Shown here in pieces: positions 40,494-50,826 of a stretch of 64,000 nt of DNA. Under the pieces are notes generated by a model, which was given only the letters and a program-made list of their open reading frames with translations, searched no databases and was not told where the DNA came from. A program made the translations under genes and the position numbers. Each line of letters starts with the position of its first letter. The stretch's first letter is position 1. Source of the stretch: Kluyvera intermedia (lineage in GTDB: Bacteria; Pseudomonadota; Gammaproteobacteria; Enterobacterales; Enterobacteriaceae); contig NZ_JAKCNS010000042.1 in the NCBI RefSeq assembly GCF_021440345.1, positions 1 through 64,000 of the forward strand, in the 5' to 3' direction.

Positions 40494-40515
40494 ACTGTAC
40501 CAGTACATGAGTACA
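40494..40515. promoter_or_regulatory. Possible TrpR/TyrR operator upstream of mtr
   Basis: ACTGTACCAGTACATGAGTACA holds overlapping inverted repeats of GTAC-based half-sites about 50 bp before the mtr ATG. In E. coli mtr is controlled by TrpR and TyrR at this place. I cannot tell which protein this matches best. Confidence 0.45.
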
Positions 40516-40520
40516 AATGA

Positions 40521-40555
40521 AATAAAAAAAGCCCCAATCGTTAAGATCGGGGCTG
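40521..40555 (-). terminator. deaD terminator
   Basis: On the minus strand GCCCCGATC-TTAAC-GATTGGGGC (one G-U pair) is followed by a run of seven T. It lies 34 bp after the deaD stop and just upstream of the mtr operator. Confidence 0.88.
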
Positions 40556-40588
40556 TATCGTTTACTTTACGCTAATAAGCTATGAAGC

Positions 40589-42553
40589 TTATGCGTCACC
40601 GCCGAAACGACGACGACCGGTAGAGTCATCACGACGCGGTGCTGCACCAGCATCATCACGGCGCGGCGCACGGTTGCCGCCGTCACGACGTTCGCCGCTG
40701 AAACGACGACCATCACCACGACCGCCTTCACGACGCTCACCACCGAAACCACGGCCTTCACCGCGACCGCCTTCACGACGTTCGCCACCGAATGCACGAC
40801 CGCCTTCGCGACGCTCACCACCGCGACCACCACGGTCAGGGCGCGGCTGGGCATCACCCATCAGCTGCATGTTCATCGGTTTGTTCAGGATGCGAGTACG
40901 AGTAAAGTGCTGCAGTACTTCGCCCGGCATGCCTTTTGGCAGTTCGATAGTAGAGTGAGTACCGAACAGCTTGATGTTACCGATGTAACGGCTGCTGATA
41001 TCACCTTCGTTAGCGATAGCGCCAACGATGTGACGAACTTCAACGCCATCATCACGGCCAACTTCAATGCGGTACAGTTCCATATCGCCAACTTCACGAC
41101 GTTCACGCTTAGGACGATCTTCGCCGCCACGGTCATTACGATCGCGTGGACCACGGTCGTTACGATCGCGACGTTCAAAACGCTCGTCACGCTCGCGGAA
41201 TTCACGCTTAGGACGCATTGGCGCATCTGGTGGAACGATCAGAGAACGTTCGCCCTGTGCCATTTTCAGCAGTGCTGCAGCCAGGGTCTCAACATCCAGC
41301 TCTTCGCCTTCAGCAGTCGGCTTGATTTGAGCCAGCAGACCACGGTACAGATCCAGATCGCTGCTTTCCAGCTGCTGCTGTACTTTAGCGGCGAATTTCT
41401 CCAGGCGGCGTTTGCCCAGCAGGTCTGCGTTCGGCAGTTCTACTTCTGGAATAGACAGCTTCATGGTGCGTTCGATGTTGCGCAGCAGACGACGCTCGCG
41501 GTTCTCAACGAACAGCAGCGCACGGCCAGCACGACCCGCACGACCGGTACGGCCGATACGGTGAACGTAAGACTCGGAGTCCATCGGGATGTCGTAGTTA
41601 ACAACCAGGCTGATACGCTCAACGTCCAGACCACGTGCCGCAACGTCGGTCGCGATCAGGATGTCCAGACGACCGTCTTTCAGACGTTCCAGAGTCTGCT
41701 CACGCAGGGACTGGTTCATGTCACCGTTCAGCGCGGCGCTGTTATAGCCGCTACGTTCCAGGGCTTCAGCCACTTCCAGAGTCGCGTTTTTGGTACGAAC
41801 GAAGATAATCGCCGCATCAAAATCTTCCGCTTCCAGGAAACGTACCAGCGCTTCGTTTTTACGCATGCCGTATACAGACCAGAAGCTCTGGCTGATATCC
41901 GGGCGAGTGGTTACGCTGGACTGGATGCGTACTTCCTGTGGCTCTTTCATAAAACGACGGGTAATACGACGAATAGCTTCCGGCATGGTTGCAGAGAACA
42001 GAGCGGTCTGATGACCTTCTGGGATCTGAGCCATGATGGTTTCAACGTCTTCGATAAAGCCCATACGCAGCATTTCATCAGCTTCGTCCAGCACCAGACC
42101 GCTCAGTTTAGAGAGGTCCAGAGTGCCGCGCTTCAGGTGGTCCAGCAGACGACCCGGGGTACCGACAACAATTTGTGGCCCTTGACGCAGGGCACGTAAC
42201 TGCACGTCATAACGCTGGCCGCCGTAAAGGGCTACCACGTTCACGCCGCGCATGTGTTTAGAGAAATCAGTCATTGCTTCAGCCACCTGAACCGCCAGTT
42301 CGCGGGTCGGGGCCAGCACCAGAATCTGTGGTGCTTTCAGCTCAGGATCAAGGTTGTTCAGCAGCGGCAAAGAGAACGCTGCGGTTTTACCGCTACCAGT
42401 CTGGGCCATACCCAGAACATCGCGGCCGCCCAGCAGGTGTGGGATACACTCAGCCTGGATCGGAGATGGTTTTTCGTAACCCAGATCGTTAAGGGCTTCA
42501 AGGATAGGAGCCTTAAGCCCCAGATCTGCAAAAGTGGTTTCGAATTCAGCCAT
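40589..42553 (-). CDS. deaD: Cold-shock DEAD-box RNA helicase DeaD (CsdA)
   Basis: ATP-dependent RNA helicase acting in 50S assembly, translation of structured mRNAs and cold-adapted RNA decay. Walker A AQTGSGKT at 50-57, DEAD at 156-159, SAT near 190, and motif [13 protein letters not shown] near 328. An RNA-binding DbpA-like domain lies near 485-560. The tail from ~570 is an expanded Arg/Gly region of GGERREGGR-type repeats. Total 654 residues, against 629 in E. coli, the difference being mostly in this tail. Its ATG overlaps the small gene yrbN. Confidence 0.96.
   Translation of the reverse strand: MAEFETTFADLGLKAPILEALNDLGYEKPSPIQAECIPHLLGGRDVLGMAQTGSGKTAAFSLPLLNNLDPELKAPQILVLAPTRELAVQVAEAMTDFSKHMRGVNVVALYGGQRYDVQLRALRQGPQIVVGTPGRLLDHLKRGTLDLSKLSGLVLDEADEMLRMGFIEDVETIMAQIPEGHQTALFSATMPEAIRRITRRFMKEPQEVRIQSSVTTRPDISQSFWSVYGMRKNEALVRFLEAEDFDAAIIFVRTKNATLEVAEALERSGYNSAALNGDMNQSLREQTLERLKDGRLDILIATDVAARGLDVERISLVVNYDIPMDSESYVHRIGRTGRAGRAGRALLFVENRERRLLRNIERTMKLSIPEVELPNADLLGKRRLEKFAAKVQQQLESSDLDLYRGLLAQIKPTAEGEELDVETLAAALLKMAQGERSLIVPPDAPMRPKREFRERDERFERRDRNDRGPRDRNDRGGEDRPKRERREVGDMELYRIEVGRDDGVEVRHIVGAIANEGDISSRYIGNIKLFGTHSTIELPKGMPGEVLQHFTRTRILNKPMNMQLMGDAQPRPDRGGRGGERREGGRAFGGERREGGRGEGRGFGGERREGGRGDGRRFSGERRDGGNRAPRRDDAGAAPRRDDSTGRRRFGGDA
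40660..40840. repeat. Imperfect tandem repeats encoding the DeaD Arg/Gly tail
   Basis: Units of about 30-45 bp, of the type GCCTTCACGACGCTCACCACCGAA..., recur about five times with substitutions. They encode [10 protein letters not shown]... in deaD. It is a coding minisatellite, not a CRISPR array: there are no unique spacers of fixed length. Confidence 0.7.
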
Positions 42554-42626
42554 GTAGTACGTGTGCCTCAAAATTAATGGCGGCCAGTCTACATAACTTA
42601 TCGTGAAAATTTTCGGTAATTTTCAT
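42546..42626 (-). CDS. yrbN: Small protein YrbN, deaD leader peptide
   Basis: A 26-codon frame begins ATGAAAATTACCGAAAAT and encodes [20 protein letters not shown] then AHVLHG; I recall YrbN in E. coli (26 residues, upstream of deaD) as very similar. Its stop lies 8 bp inside deaD in another frame, so translation may be coupled to deaD. No strong Shine-Dalgarno is visible before its ATG. Function not established. Confidence 0.75.
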   Translation of the reverse strand: MKITENFHDKLCRLAAINFEAHVLHG

Positions 42627-42731
42627 TAAAAGTGTGAACCGGCTCAAAGTAGATGTATTAACGAACAACAACTCCCTCACCCGTGAAGGTGATGGCAATC
42701 AAATGTGATTACGGGCTGATGTGTACGTCAG

Positions 42732-43616
42732 CTATTGCTGGTCCGATTCTGCCAGGTCGTCTTGCTCCTGGCCCAAGAGCGCTAATTCCAACAATGCGTA
42801 TCGGTGCTCAACGTAGTTGTGTACGTTGTTGGCAACCGCCAGTTTGAACAGTGCCGCAGCGCTGTCCTTGTCCCCCAGACTTAGGTAGTACTTACCTAAA
42901 TAGAAGTTGGTTTCACTGAGATGCTCAGCGAGCGAGGTGTTATCCGTTGCGTCCGCCTTCAGGCGTTCCATTAACGATTTTTCGTCAATGTTGCCCAGGT
43001 AGAACTCGACAATGTTCCATCCCCATTGCTCTTTATCCGATTTGTCGAAGCGTTGCTTCAACGCGACTTTGGCCTGCTTCTCATCGAGCTTCTGCTCAGC
43101 GAGGTATAGCCACAGGCTGCGGAAAGGATCATTGGGATCGTCTTGATAAAACGCTAGCAGATCATCTTGCGCTAATTTCGCACGGCCACCGTAATAAAGC
43201 GCGATGCCGCGGTTCAAGTGCGCATAATTGTAAGTTGGATCAAGCTCAAGTACAGAATCAAACGCTTCATAGGCAGCATCAAAATTGCCTGCCTGCGTTA
43301 AATAAATGCCTAAGTAATTGAATACTTCAGGCATATCAGGTCGGATAGCCAGCGCTTGCGAAAAATCGTTGCGCGCCAGTGCTCTCAAACCAAGACTATC
43401 ATACAACACTCCGCGCTCATATAAAAGCTGTGCGCGTTCGTCATCGGTTAAAGCCCGACTGGCAAGTATTTGTTCCATGCGTGCCAGGATTACTTCCTGC
43501 TGTAAAGTCGGTTGCAATGGCACCGCGAGGACTTCACTCTTACGCCAGGCAGAGTTGCTGCATCCTGCCAGCGTGAGTGCTGTCGCAACGAAACACCAGC
43601 GCAAAAAAGGCTTCAT
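42732..43616 (-). CDS. nlpI: TPR lipoprotein NlpI
   Basis: Outer-membrane lipoprotein that recruits the protease Prc to degrade the endopeptidase MepS, linking it to peptidoglycan growth. Lipobox LTLAGC gives Cys19. TPR repeats cover ~60-200 ([42 protein letters not shown]). 294 residues, the E. coli length. The start MKPFLRWC excludes an upstream in-frame stretch with no signal-peptide character. Downstream of pnp and upstream of yrbN-deaD, possibly on one long transcript. Confidence 0.96.
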   Translation of the reverse strand: MKPFLRWCFVATALTLAGCSNSAWRKSEVLAVPLQPTLQQEVILARMEQILASRALTDDERAQLLYERGVLYDSLGLRALARNDFSQALAIRPDMPEVFNYLGIYLTQAGNFDAAYEAFDSVLELDPTYNYAHLNRGIALYYGGRAKLAQDDLLAFYQDDPNDPFRSLWLYLAEQKLDEKQAKVALKQRFDKSDKEQWGWNIVEFYLGNIDEKSLMERLKADATDNTSLAEHLSETNFYLGKYYLSLGDKDSAAALFKLAVANNVHNYVEHRYALLELALLGQEQDDLAESDQQ

Positions 43617-43692
43617 TTCCCACTCCCGAAGACAACAATTGGATGAACGTCCTGTCCCCCGCTGCAAACAAGGCATCCGGCCAGCTAAATGT

Positions 43693-43714
43693 GCCCTCCG
43701 CAAATACGGAGGGC
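43693..43714 (-). terminator. Hairpin after pnp
   Basis: GCCCTCCG/CGGAGGGC, perfect 8-bp stem with a 6-base loop, 13 bp after the pnp stop. No T run follows on the minus strand, so it may act in RNA stability rather than as a full terminator; nlpI could be reached by readthrough. Confidence 0.5.
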
Positions 43715-43726
43715 AAAAGGCAAACC

Positions 43727-45856
43727 TTACTCGCCTTGTTCTGCTACCGGAGCTTCCGGTGCGGCAGAGGACTGCTCGGTTGCTTCTTTGATGCTCAGAC
43801 GTACGCGGCCCTGACGATCAACTTCCAGGACTTTAACCGGTACTTCCTGGTTCATCTGCAGGTAGTCGGTCACTTTCTCAACACGCTTGTCAGCGATCTG
43901 AGAGATGTGGACCAGACCTTCTTTACCGCCACCGATGGCAACGAATGCGCCAAAGTCAACGATACGGGTCACTTTACCGTTGTAGATACGGCCAACTTCG
44001 ATTTCTGCCGTGATCTCTTCGATACGACGAATCGCGTATTTCGCTTTTTCACCGTCGGTTGCTGCGATTTTCACTGTACCGTCATCTTCGATTTCGATGG
44101 TGGTGCCGGTCTCTTCGGTCAGCGCGCGGATAACAGAACCGCCTTTACCGATAACGTCTTTGATCTTGTCTGGGCTGATCTTAATAGTGTGGATACGCGG
44201 AGCGAACTGAGAGATGTCGCCGCGCGGCGCGTTAATCGCCTGTTCCATCACGCCCAGGATGTGCAGACGTGCACCTTTAGCCTGGTTCAGAGCAACCTGC
44301 ATGATTTCTTTGGTGATGCCTTCAATTTTGATATCCATCTGCAGCGCAGAGATACCGTCGCGGGAACCCGCAACTTTGAAGTCCATATCGCCCAGGTGGT
44401 CTTCGTCGCCCAGGATGTCAGACAGAACAACGTAGTTCTCGCCTTCTTTCACCAGACCCATCGCGATACCCGCAACGGCCGCTTTAATCGGCACGCCTGC
44501 GTCCATCAGCGCCAGGGAAGCACCGCACACGGAAGCCATGGAAGAGGAACCGTTGGATTCGGTGATTTCGGACACAACACGTACGGTGTACGGGAATTTG
44601 TCCAGATCAGGCATCACAGCGAGCACGCCGCGTTTAGCCAGACGACCGTGACCGATTTCACGACGCTTCGGAGAACCAACCATGCCGGTTTCGCCGACGC
44701 AGTACGGAGGGAAGTTGTAGTGGAACAGGAAGTTGTCAGTACGCTCGCCCATCAGTTCGTCGAGGTTCTGCGCATCACGGGTGGTGCCCAGGGTCGCAGT
44801 AACCAGCGCCTGAGTTTCGCCACGGGTGAACAGTGCGGAGCCGTGGGTACGCGGCAGTACGCCAGTACGCACGTCCAGACCACGGATCATGTCTTTTTCG
44901 CGGCCATCGATCCGCGGCTCGCCTGCCAGTACGCGGCTACGAACAACGTTTTTCTCGATAGCGTGCAGGATTTCACCCAGTTCGTTAGCGTCCAGGGATT
45001 CATCTTCTGCAACCAGCGTCGCGATGGTTTCAGACTTGATCACGCCAACCTGAGCATAACGCTCTTGTTTGTCAGTGATGCGGTAAGCGTCGCTCAGGCG
45101 CGCTTCAGCCAGTGCTGCCACGCGCGCGTTCAGCGCTTCGTTAACTTCTTCTGGCTGCCAGTCCCAACGTGGTTTACCGGCTTCTTTCACCAGTTCGTTG
45201 ATTTCTTTGATAACAATCTGCTGCTGGTCGTGACCAAACACGACAGCACCCAGCATCTGGTCTTCGCTCAGCAGTTCTGCTTCGGATTCAACCATCAGCA
45301 CGGCACCTTCGGTACCGGCAACAACCAGGTTCAGTTTGCTTTCTTTCAGTTCGTCCTGAGTCGGGTTCAGCACGTACTGGTCATTGATATAACCTACGCG
45401 TGCAGCACCGATTGGGCCGTTGAATGGAATACCGGACAGGGACAGCGCAGCGGATGCACCGATCATTGCCACGATATCTGGGTTGATCTGTGGGTTAACG
45501 GAAACAACGGTGGCGATAACCTGAACTTCGTTCACGAAGCCTTCCGGGAACAGCGGACGAACCGGGCGGTCAATCAGACGCGCGATCAGGGTTTCGCCTT
45601 CGCTTGGACGGCCTTCACGACGGAAGAAGCTGCCTGGGATACGGCCAGCTGCGTAAGTACGTTCCTGATAGTTAACGGTCAGCGGGAAGAAGTCCTGGCC
45701 TGGTTTCGCTTTTTTCTGGCCAACAACGGTAACGAATACCGCGGTGTCATCCATGCTAACCATAACGGCTGCGGTCGCCTGACGCGCCATCATGCCGGTT
45801 TCCAGCGTCACGGTGTGTTGGCCGTACTGGAACTTACGAACGATCGGATTAAGCAA
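43727..45856 (-). CDS. pnp: Polynucleotide phosphorylase Pnp
   Basis: 3'-to-5' phosphorolytic exoribonuclease and RNA-degradosome subunit. Two RNase PH domains (1-210 and 310-545; the second holds [21 protein letters not shown] near 437), an alpha-helical domain between, then KH (~550-612) and S1 (~620-690) domains, ending in a Glu/Ala-rich tail. 709 residues, against 711 in E. coli. Start is TTG with AAGGA 7 bases upstream, the same codon used in E. coli. A structured leader upstream suggests RNase III autocontrol. Confidence 0.96.
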   Translation of the reverse strand: MLNPIVRKFQYGQHTVTLETGMMARQATAAVMVSMDDTAVFVTVVGQKKAKPGQDFFPLTVNYQERTYAAGRIPGSFFRREGRPSEGETLIARLIDRPVRPLFPEGFVNEVQVIATVVSVNPQINPDIVAMIGASAALSLSGIPFNGPIGAARVGYINDQYVLNPTQDELKESKLNLVVAGTEGAVLMVESEAELLSEDQMLGAVVFGHDQQQIVIKEINELVKEAGKPRWDWQPEEVNEALNARVAALAEARLSDAYRITDKQERYAQVGVIKSETIATLVAEDESLDANELGEILHAIEKNVVRSRVLAGEPRIDGREKDMIRGLDVRTGVLPRTHGSALFTRGETQALVTATLGTTRDAQNLDELMGERTDNFLFHYNFPPYCVGETGMVGSPKRREIGHGRLAKRGVLAVMPDLDKFPYTVRVVSEITESNGSSSMASVCGASLALMDAGVPIKAAVAGIAMGLVKEGENYVVLSDILGDEDHLGDMDFKVAGSRDGISALQMDIKIEGITKEIMQVALNQAKGARLHILGVMEQAINAPRGDISQFAPRIHTIKISPDKIKDVIGKGGSVIRALTEETGTTIEIEDDGTVKIAATDGEKAKYAIRRIEEITAEIEVGRIYNGKVTRIVDFGAFVAIGGGKEGLVHISQIADKRVEKVTDYLQMNQEVPVKVLEVDRQGRVRLSIKEATEQSSAAPEAPVAEQGE

Positions 45857-45932
45857 AATTCTATCCTTTCTTAATATGCGGCGGAACACCCTGTGGTGTG
45901 CCAGCCAATGAAACCGATCTTCTTTGCATCCT

Positions 45933-45986
45933 CGCGACTAATGACAATCCTAACCCGGTCCGGGTAAAGCCTCTCATTAGCCGCGC
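45933..45986 (-). promoter_or_regulatory. pnp leader stem-loop, likely RNase III site
   Basis: A long imperfect hairpin, outer arms CGCG-A-CTAATGA and TCATTAGCCGCGCG, with an inner ACCCG/CGGGT stem. It lies 77-130 bp upstream of the pnp start. In E. coli RNase III cuts such a leader stem and PNPase then represses its own mRNA. The remaining 45857-46204 spacer has no coding region; the opposite strand may encode an sRNA. Confidence 0.6.
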
Positions 45987-45989
45987 GAA

Positions 45990-46187
45990 CCTCTGCAACG
46001 AAGAATATGTACAACAACAATACATTATACCCGTTATCTTTCAAAATACTGCTGTGTTGGTAATTCCAGCTCAATTTTGTCTAAACAAGATGGCTTTACC
46101 TGGGCATCAGACCGTTATTTTGCGGGTACATTTTTCTCATAAATTGCTGTCGTCTGGTGGAAAAAAGGGGCCATAAAGGCCCCTCTT
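45990..46187 (+). ncRNA. psrO: Possible PsrO/SraG-like small RNA
   Basis: E. coli makes the sRNA SraG/PsrO from the pnp-rpsO gap on the strand opposite pnp. The same gap here is non-coding and ends in a plus-strand hairpin AGGGGCC-ATAAA-GGCCCCT followed by CTTTCT. I could not identify a firm promoter, so both ends are approximate and the call rests mainly on synteny. Confidence 0.3.
46161..46184 (-). terminator. rpsO terminator (readthrough into pnp)
   Basis: AGGGGCC-TTTAT-GGCCCCT followed by six T on the minus strand, 21 bp after rpsO. In E. coli this terminator lets some polymerase continue into pnp. Confidence 0.88.
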
Positions 46188-46204
46188 TCTGAAACTCGCT
46201 AGAG

Positions 46205-46519
<315 letters not shown>

Positions 46520-46626
46520 TCAGCAGCCCCTGATATAACATCCACCAATTGTTAAACAATTACGCAGATGTTAAGCCGCGATATTCTACCCGCAGCGCTC
46601 AGTTATCGCAAGCCACAGAGTCAGGC

Positions 46627-47571
46627 TTACTCGGGGTATTCGACCACCAGGCGGCGTGGAGCCACGCGGCCTTCGTCATCGATTTCCCCCATACCGAGAA
46701 ATTTCCCTTCATCGCCTTCGGTGACACGAACGAGCCCATCAAGCGGGGCGCCGTTAGTGCGTACCGGATTACCGTTTTTAAAGTAAACCGACGATGTGAG
46801 CGGAAGATTAACGACAGGATAATCCGAAGCGGGACTGTCCATCGCCATCAATAGTGGGTCGAGCAGTTCCGCCGCTGGGATGCCCTGCTGCTGTGCCTGT
46901 TCAACCAGCGCGTGCAGCTGCTCCAGCGTCACCATACGATCAACCGGGTATTTACTGACCGCCAGACGGCGCAGGAAAATCACGTGCGCGCCACAGCCAA
47001 GCTTCTCACCCAAGTCGTCAATGATGGTACGAATATAGGTGCCTTTTGAGCAGTGAATTTCCAGCTCCAGCTCGTTACCTTCGTGACGAATAAACAGCAG
47101 TTCGTAAACGGTAATCGGGCGAGCTTCACGCGGAATATCAATCCCCTGGCGGGCGTATTCATACAGCTTTTTACCCTGATACTTCAGCGCGGAGTACATG
47201 GATGGCACCTGTTGGATGTCACCACGGAAACTCTCAAGCGCGTCGGCTAATTGGGCATCACTGAAGTTCACCGGACGTTCTTCCACAATCTGCCCGTCGG
47301 CATCTGAGGTATCGGTACGCTGCCCTAAGCGCGCAATCACCCGATAACGTTTGTCGGAGTCCAGCAGGTACTGGGAGAACTTCGTGGCTTCCCCGAGGCA
47401 AATCGGCAGCATGCCGGTTGCCAGCGGATCCAACGCGCCGGTGTGGCCAGCGCGGTTGGCGTTATAAATACGCTTTACCTTTTGCAGCACATCATTGCTG
47501 GATGCGCCCTGCGGCTTGTCCAGCAACAATACGCCGTGAATATCACGGCCGCGACGACGAGGACGACTCAT
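46627..47571 (-). CDS. truB: tRNA pseudouridine-55 synthase TruB
   Basis: Makes pseudouridine 55 in the T-loop of tRNAs. Catalytic Asp48 is in [13 protein letters not shown]; other family motifs are [14 protein letters not shown] near 13 and [13 protein letters not shown] near 178. A PUA-like domain closes the 314 residues, the E. coli length. It starts on the last base of rbfA (TGATG overlap). Confidence 0.97.
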   Translation of the reverse strand: MSRPRRRGRDIHGVLLLDKPQGASSNDVLQKVKRIYNANRAGHTGALDPLATGMLPICLGEATKFSQYLLDSDKRYRVIARLGQRTDTSDADGQIVEERPVNFSDAQLADALESFRGDIQQVPSMYSALKYQGKKLYEYARQGIDIPREARPITVYELLFIRHEGNELELEIHCSKGTYIRTIIDDLGEKLGCGAHVIFLRRLAVSKYPVDRMVTLEQLHALVEQAQQQGIPAAELLDPLLMAMDSPASDYPVVNLPLTSSVYFKNGNPVRTNGAPLDGLVRVTEGDEGKFLGMGEIDDEGRVAPRRLVVEYPE

Positions 47572-47972
47572 CAGTCCTCCTTGCTGTCGTCCGGGTTAAC
47601 ACGACGTTCGTCGTCATGTTTCACCACGTTGCTGACCAGGTTAGACATACGCATCCCTTCAACCAGCGAGTTGTCGTAGAAGAAGGTCAGTTCCGGCACG
47701 ATACGCAGGCGCATCGCTTTACCCAGCAGCGAGCGGATGAAGCCAGACGCTTCCTGCAGCGCTTTGATGCCGGCTTTGACGGCCGCTTCATCTTTGTCGT
47801 TCAGGAAGGTAACAAACACTTTGGCATAGGCCAGGTCACGGGACATTTCAACGCCGGAAACGGTCGTCATCATGCCCAGGCGCGGGTCTTTAATCTCACG
47901 CTGCAGAATGAGAGCAATCTCTTTTTGCATCTCCTGGGCCACGCGCTGCGGGCGACCAAATTCTTTCGCCAT
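47571..47972 (-). CDS. rbfA: 30S ribosome-binding factor RbfA
   Basis: Late 30S maturation and cold-shock factor with a KH-like fold. 133 residues as in E. coli, start [16 protein letters not shown]. Conserved stretches [19 protein letters not shown] trimmed near 18 and YAKVFVTFL near 58. A terminator-like hairpin sits just before its ribosome site. Confidence 0.97.
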   Translation of the reverse strand: MAKEFGRPQRVAQEMQKEIALILQREIKDPRLGMMTTVSGVEMSRDLAYAKVFVTFLNDKDEAAVKAGIKALQEASGFIRSLLGKAMRLRIVPELTFFYDNSLVEGMRMSNLVSNVVKHDDERRVNPDDSKED

Positions 47973-47988
47973 AATAAATTCTCCAGAC

Positions 47989-48011
47989 AAAAAAGGGGCT
48001 ATCAGCCCCTT
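47989..48011 (-). terminator. Internal terminator between infB and rbfA
   Basis: AGGGGCT-GAT-AGCCCCT followed by six T on the minus strand. It ends about 17 bp before the rbfA start codon, so it should cut rbfA-truB expression relative to infB unless antiterminated. Confidence 0.75.
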
Positions 48012-48022
48012 TTGAAATAATT

Positions 48023-48053
48023 GCCGGGTGGCGCTTCGCTTACCCGGCCTACA
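48023..48053. repeat. REP element
   Basis: GCCGGGTGGCGCTTCGCTTACCCGGCCTACA forms a single REP palindrome inside the nusA-infB operon, next to the internal terminator. Confidence 0.8.
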
Positions 48054-48111
48054 CAACATCATCGTCTAAGGACTTTGGGCCGCAACTAAGCAGCCCTAAA
48101 GACGACGAAGA

Positions 48112-50802
48112 TTATGCGATGGTACGTTGAATCTCGATGATCTCGAACACTTCGATCATATCGCCAACGCGAACGTCGTTGTAGTTCTTAACGCCGATAC
48201 CACATTCCATACCGTTACGGACTTCGTTAACGTCATCTTTGAAGCGGCGCAGGGATTCCAGCTCGCCTTCATAGATAACCACGTTGTCGCGCAGAACGCG
48301 GATTGGGTTGTGACGCTTGATGGTACCTTCGGTAACCATACAGCCGGCAATCGCACCGAATTTCGGTGATTTGAACACGTCACGAACTTCAGCCAGACCA
48401 ATGATCTGCTGTTTCAGTTCCGGAGACAGCATGCCGCTCATTGCCGCTTTCACTTCGTCGATCAGGTTATAGATGACGGAGTAGTAGCGCAGATCCAGGC
48501 TTTCGGATTCAATCACTTTACGCGCAGATGCATCCGCACGAACGTTGAAGCCAACCAGGATAGCGTTGGATGCAGCAGCCAGGGTTGCGTCGGTTTCGGT
48601 GATACCACCTACGCCAGAACCGATGATCTTCACTTTAACTTCGTCAGTAGACAGTTTCAGCAAGGAGTCGGAGATCGCTTCCACAGAACCCTGAACGTCA
48701 GCCTTCAGAACGATGTTCACTTCGTGAACTTCGCCTTCGGTCATGTTAGCAAACATGTTCTCGAGTTTAGATTTCTGCTGACGAGCCAGTTTAACTTCAC
48801 GGAATTTGCCCTGACGATACAGTGCAACTTCACGCGCTTTCTTCTCGTCACGAACCACGGTCACTTCGTCACCGGCAGCCGGCACACCGGACAGACCCAG
48901 GATTTCAACCGGGATAGATGGACCCGCTTCCAGAACTTCCTGACCTAGTTCGTTACGCATTGCACGAACACGGCCATATTCGAAGCCACACAGTACGATA
49001 TCGCCCTTGTTCAGGGTACCTTCACGGACCAGGACGGTAGCTACTGGGCCACGACCTTTATCCAGGAAGGATTCGATCACGGCACCGCTCGCCATACCGT
49101 TACGGATAGCTTTCAGCTCCAGAACTTCTGCCTGCAGCAGGATAGCGTTCAGCAGGTCATCAATACCGGTACCGGCTTTCGCAGATACTGGGATGAACTG
49201 AGATTCGCCGCCCCACTCTTCCGGCATAACGCCGTACTGAGACAGTTCGTTCTTAACGCGGTCCATATCGGCTTCTGGCTTATCGATTTTGTTCACAGCA
49301 ACAACCAGCGGCACCTGAGCAGCTTTCGCGTGCTGGATAGCTTCGATGGTCTGCGGCATCACGCCGTCATCTGCTGCAACAACCAGAACAACGATATCCG
49401 TTGCCTGAGCACCACGAGCACGCATAGAGGTAAACGCGGCGTGGCCCGGGGTATCCAGGAAGGTGATCATCCCGTTTTCAGTTTCAACGTGATATGCACC
49501 GATGTGCTGGGTAATGCCGCCCGCTTCGCCAGAGGCGACTTTCGTTGAACGAATGTAGTCCAGCAGAGAGGTTTTACCGTGGTCAACGTGACCCATGATG
49601 GTCACAACCGGTGCACGTGGCTCAGCCTGTGCGCCAGTGTCACGGTCGCTCATTACCGCTTCTTCCAGCTCGTTTTCACGACGCAGGATAACTTTGTGGC
49701 CCATCTCTTCGGCAACCAGCTGTGCGGTTTCCTGGTCGATGACCTGGTTGATGGTCGCCATTGCGCCCAGTTTCATCATCGCTTTGATGACCTGAGAACC
49801 TTTGACCGCCATCTTGTTCGCTAAATCGCCAACGGTGATGGTTTCGCCAATCACAACGTCACGGTTAACTGCCTGAGCTGGCTTCTGGAAGCCCTGCTGC
49901 AGGGAGGAACCTTTACGCTGCTTACCGCCTTTACCGCCACGAACCGCTGCACGCGCTTCTTCACGATCGGCTTTAGATTCAGCGTGCTTGTTGCCTTTTT
50001 TCGCTGGACGAGCCGCTTTCGTGCTGCGAGTACGGCCGCGGCCGCCTTCAACTTCACGGTCGTTTTCGTCTTCAGCCTGGCGAGCATGCTGAGAGGTGGT
50101 GACGTGATAATCGCTGGTATCTTCAGTCGGTTCAGCGTTATTCACACCATTTTTCTCGTTTTCTTCTGCCATACGGCGAGCTTCTTCCGCTACGCGGCGC
50201 GCTTCTTCTTCAAGCTTGCGGCGTGCTTCTTCTTCCGCTTTACGCTTCAGCTCAGCTGCTTCATTTTCACGGCGGGCTTTATCGGCCTGGGCGGTTTTTG
50301 TCATATCGTCGGTCTGTTGATTGCTCACTTTGTCTTTTTCCGCAGCTTCACGTTTCGCTTTATCAGCGGCTTCACGTTTAGCTTGTTCTGCGGCCTCGCG
50401 TTCAGCTTTATGTTGCGCCTCGCGTTTGGCCGTTTCTTCTGCCTCACGACGGGCTTGCTCTTCCGCTTCACGCTGCGCCTGCTCTTCCGCGGCAAGGCGT
50501 TCAGCCTCTTGCGGATCGCGTTTCACAAAGGTGCGTGTCTTGCGGACTTCGATTTGTACCGATTTACTTTTTCCACCGGTACCAGGAATGTTGAGAGTAC
50601 TGCGCGTTTTGCGCTGCAAAGTCAACTTATCCGGGGCAGAACCGTTTTCACGGTTCAAATGCGCCAGTAAGGTTTGCTTCTCTTGCGCGGACACAGAGTC
50701 ATCAGCAGACTTCGGGATACCAGCATCAGCAAATTGCTGTACCAGGCGATCCACGGAGGTCTGTATCTCTGCAGCCAGCGATTTTACGGTTACATCTGTC
50801 AT
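48112..50802 (-). CDS. infB: Translation initiation factor IF-2
   Basis: GTPase that brings fMet-tRNA to the 30S and drives subunit joining. 896 residues, against 890 in E. coli. N-domain with a charged Glu/Ala/Arg helix repeat (~95-225), G domain with GHVDHGKT near 402, DTPGH near 447 and NKID near 501, then domains II-IV with the C-terminal fMet-binding region. The internal start of the shorter IF2-2 form is kept as a GTG at codon 159 (50326-50328, before SNQQTDDM). Downstream of nusA by 24 bp. Confidence 0.97.
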   Translation of the reverse strand: MTDVTVKSLAAEIQTSVDRLVQQFADAGIPKSADDSVSAQEKQTLLAHLNRENGSAPDKLTLQRKTRSTLNIPGTGGKSKSVQIEVRKTRTFVKRDPQEAERLAAEEQAQREAEEQARREAEETAKREAQHKAEREAAEQAKREAADKAKREAAEKDKVSNQQTDDMTKTAQADKARRENEAAELKRKAEEEARRKLEEEARRVAEEARRMAEENEKNGVNNAEPTEDTSDYHVTTSQHARQAEDENDREVEGGRGRTRSTKAARPAKKGNKHAESKADREEARAAVRGGKGGKQRKGSSLQQGFQKPAQAVNRDVVIGETITVGDLANKMAVKGSQVIKAMMKLGAMATINQVIDQETAQLVAEEMGHKVILRRENELEEAVMSDRDTGAQAEPRAPVVTIMGHVDHGKTSLLDYIRSTKVASGEAGGITQHIGAYHVETENGMITFLDTPGHAAFTSMRARGAQATDIVVLVVAADDGVMPQTIEAIQHAKAAQVPLVVAVNKIDKPEADMDRVKNELSQYGVMPEEWGGESQFIPVSAKAGTGIDDLLNAILLQAEVLELKAIRNGMASGAVIESFLDKGRGPVATVLVREGTLNKGDIVLCGFEYGRVRAMRNELGQEVLEAGPSIPVEILGLSGVPAAGDEVTVVRDEKKAREVALYRQGKFREVKLARQQKSKLENMFANMTEGEVHEVNIVLKADVQGSVEAISDSLLKLSTDEVKVKIIGSGVGGITETDATLAAASNAILVGFNVRADASARKVIESESLDLRYYSVIYNLIDEVKAAMSGMLSPELKQQIIGLAEVRDVFKSPKFGAIAGCMVTEGTIKRHNPIRVLRDNVVIYEGELESLRRFKDDVNEVRNGMECGIGVKNYNDVRVGDMIEVFEIIEIQRTIA

Positions 50803-50826
50803 ACTGTTCCTTCCTGCTACAGTTTA

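Noticed and set aside
40660-40840. Repeats in the deaD tail as a CRISPR array
   Set aside because: The repeats are in-frame coding, imperfect and without unique spacers; no cas genes are nearby.
40907-42199. A 430-codon open frame opposite deaD
   Set aside because: Antisense shadow of the helicase gene; Thr/Val/Phe-rich low-complexity translation.
43577-45874. A 765-codon open frame on the plus strand opposite pnp
   Set aside because: It mirrors the third-codon bias of a highly expressed gene, has no family resemblance and no ribosome site. It is a shadow of pnp.
50060-50520. Repeats in the infB N-domain as a mobile or minisatellite element
   Set aside because: They encode the usual Glu/Ala/Arg helical repeats of IF-2 and occur in E. 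coli too.
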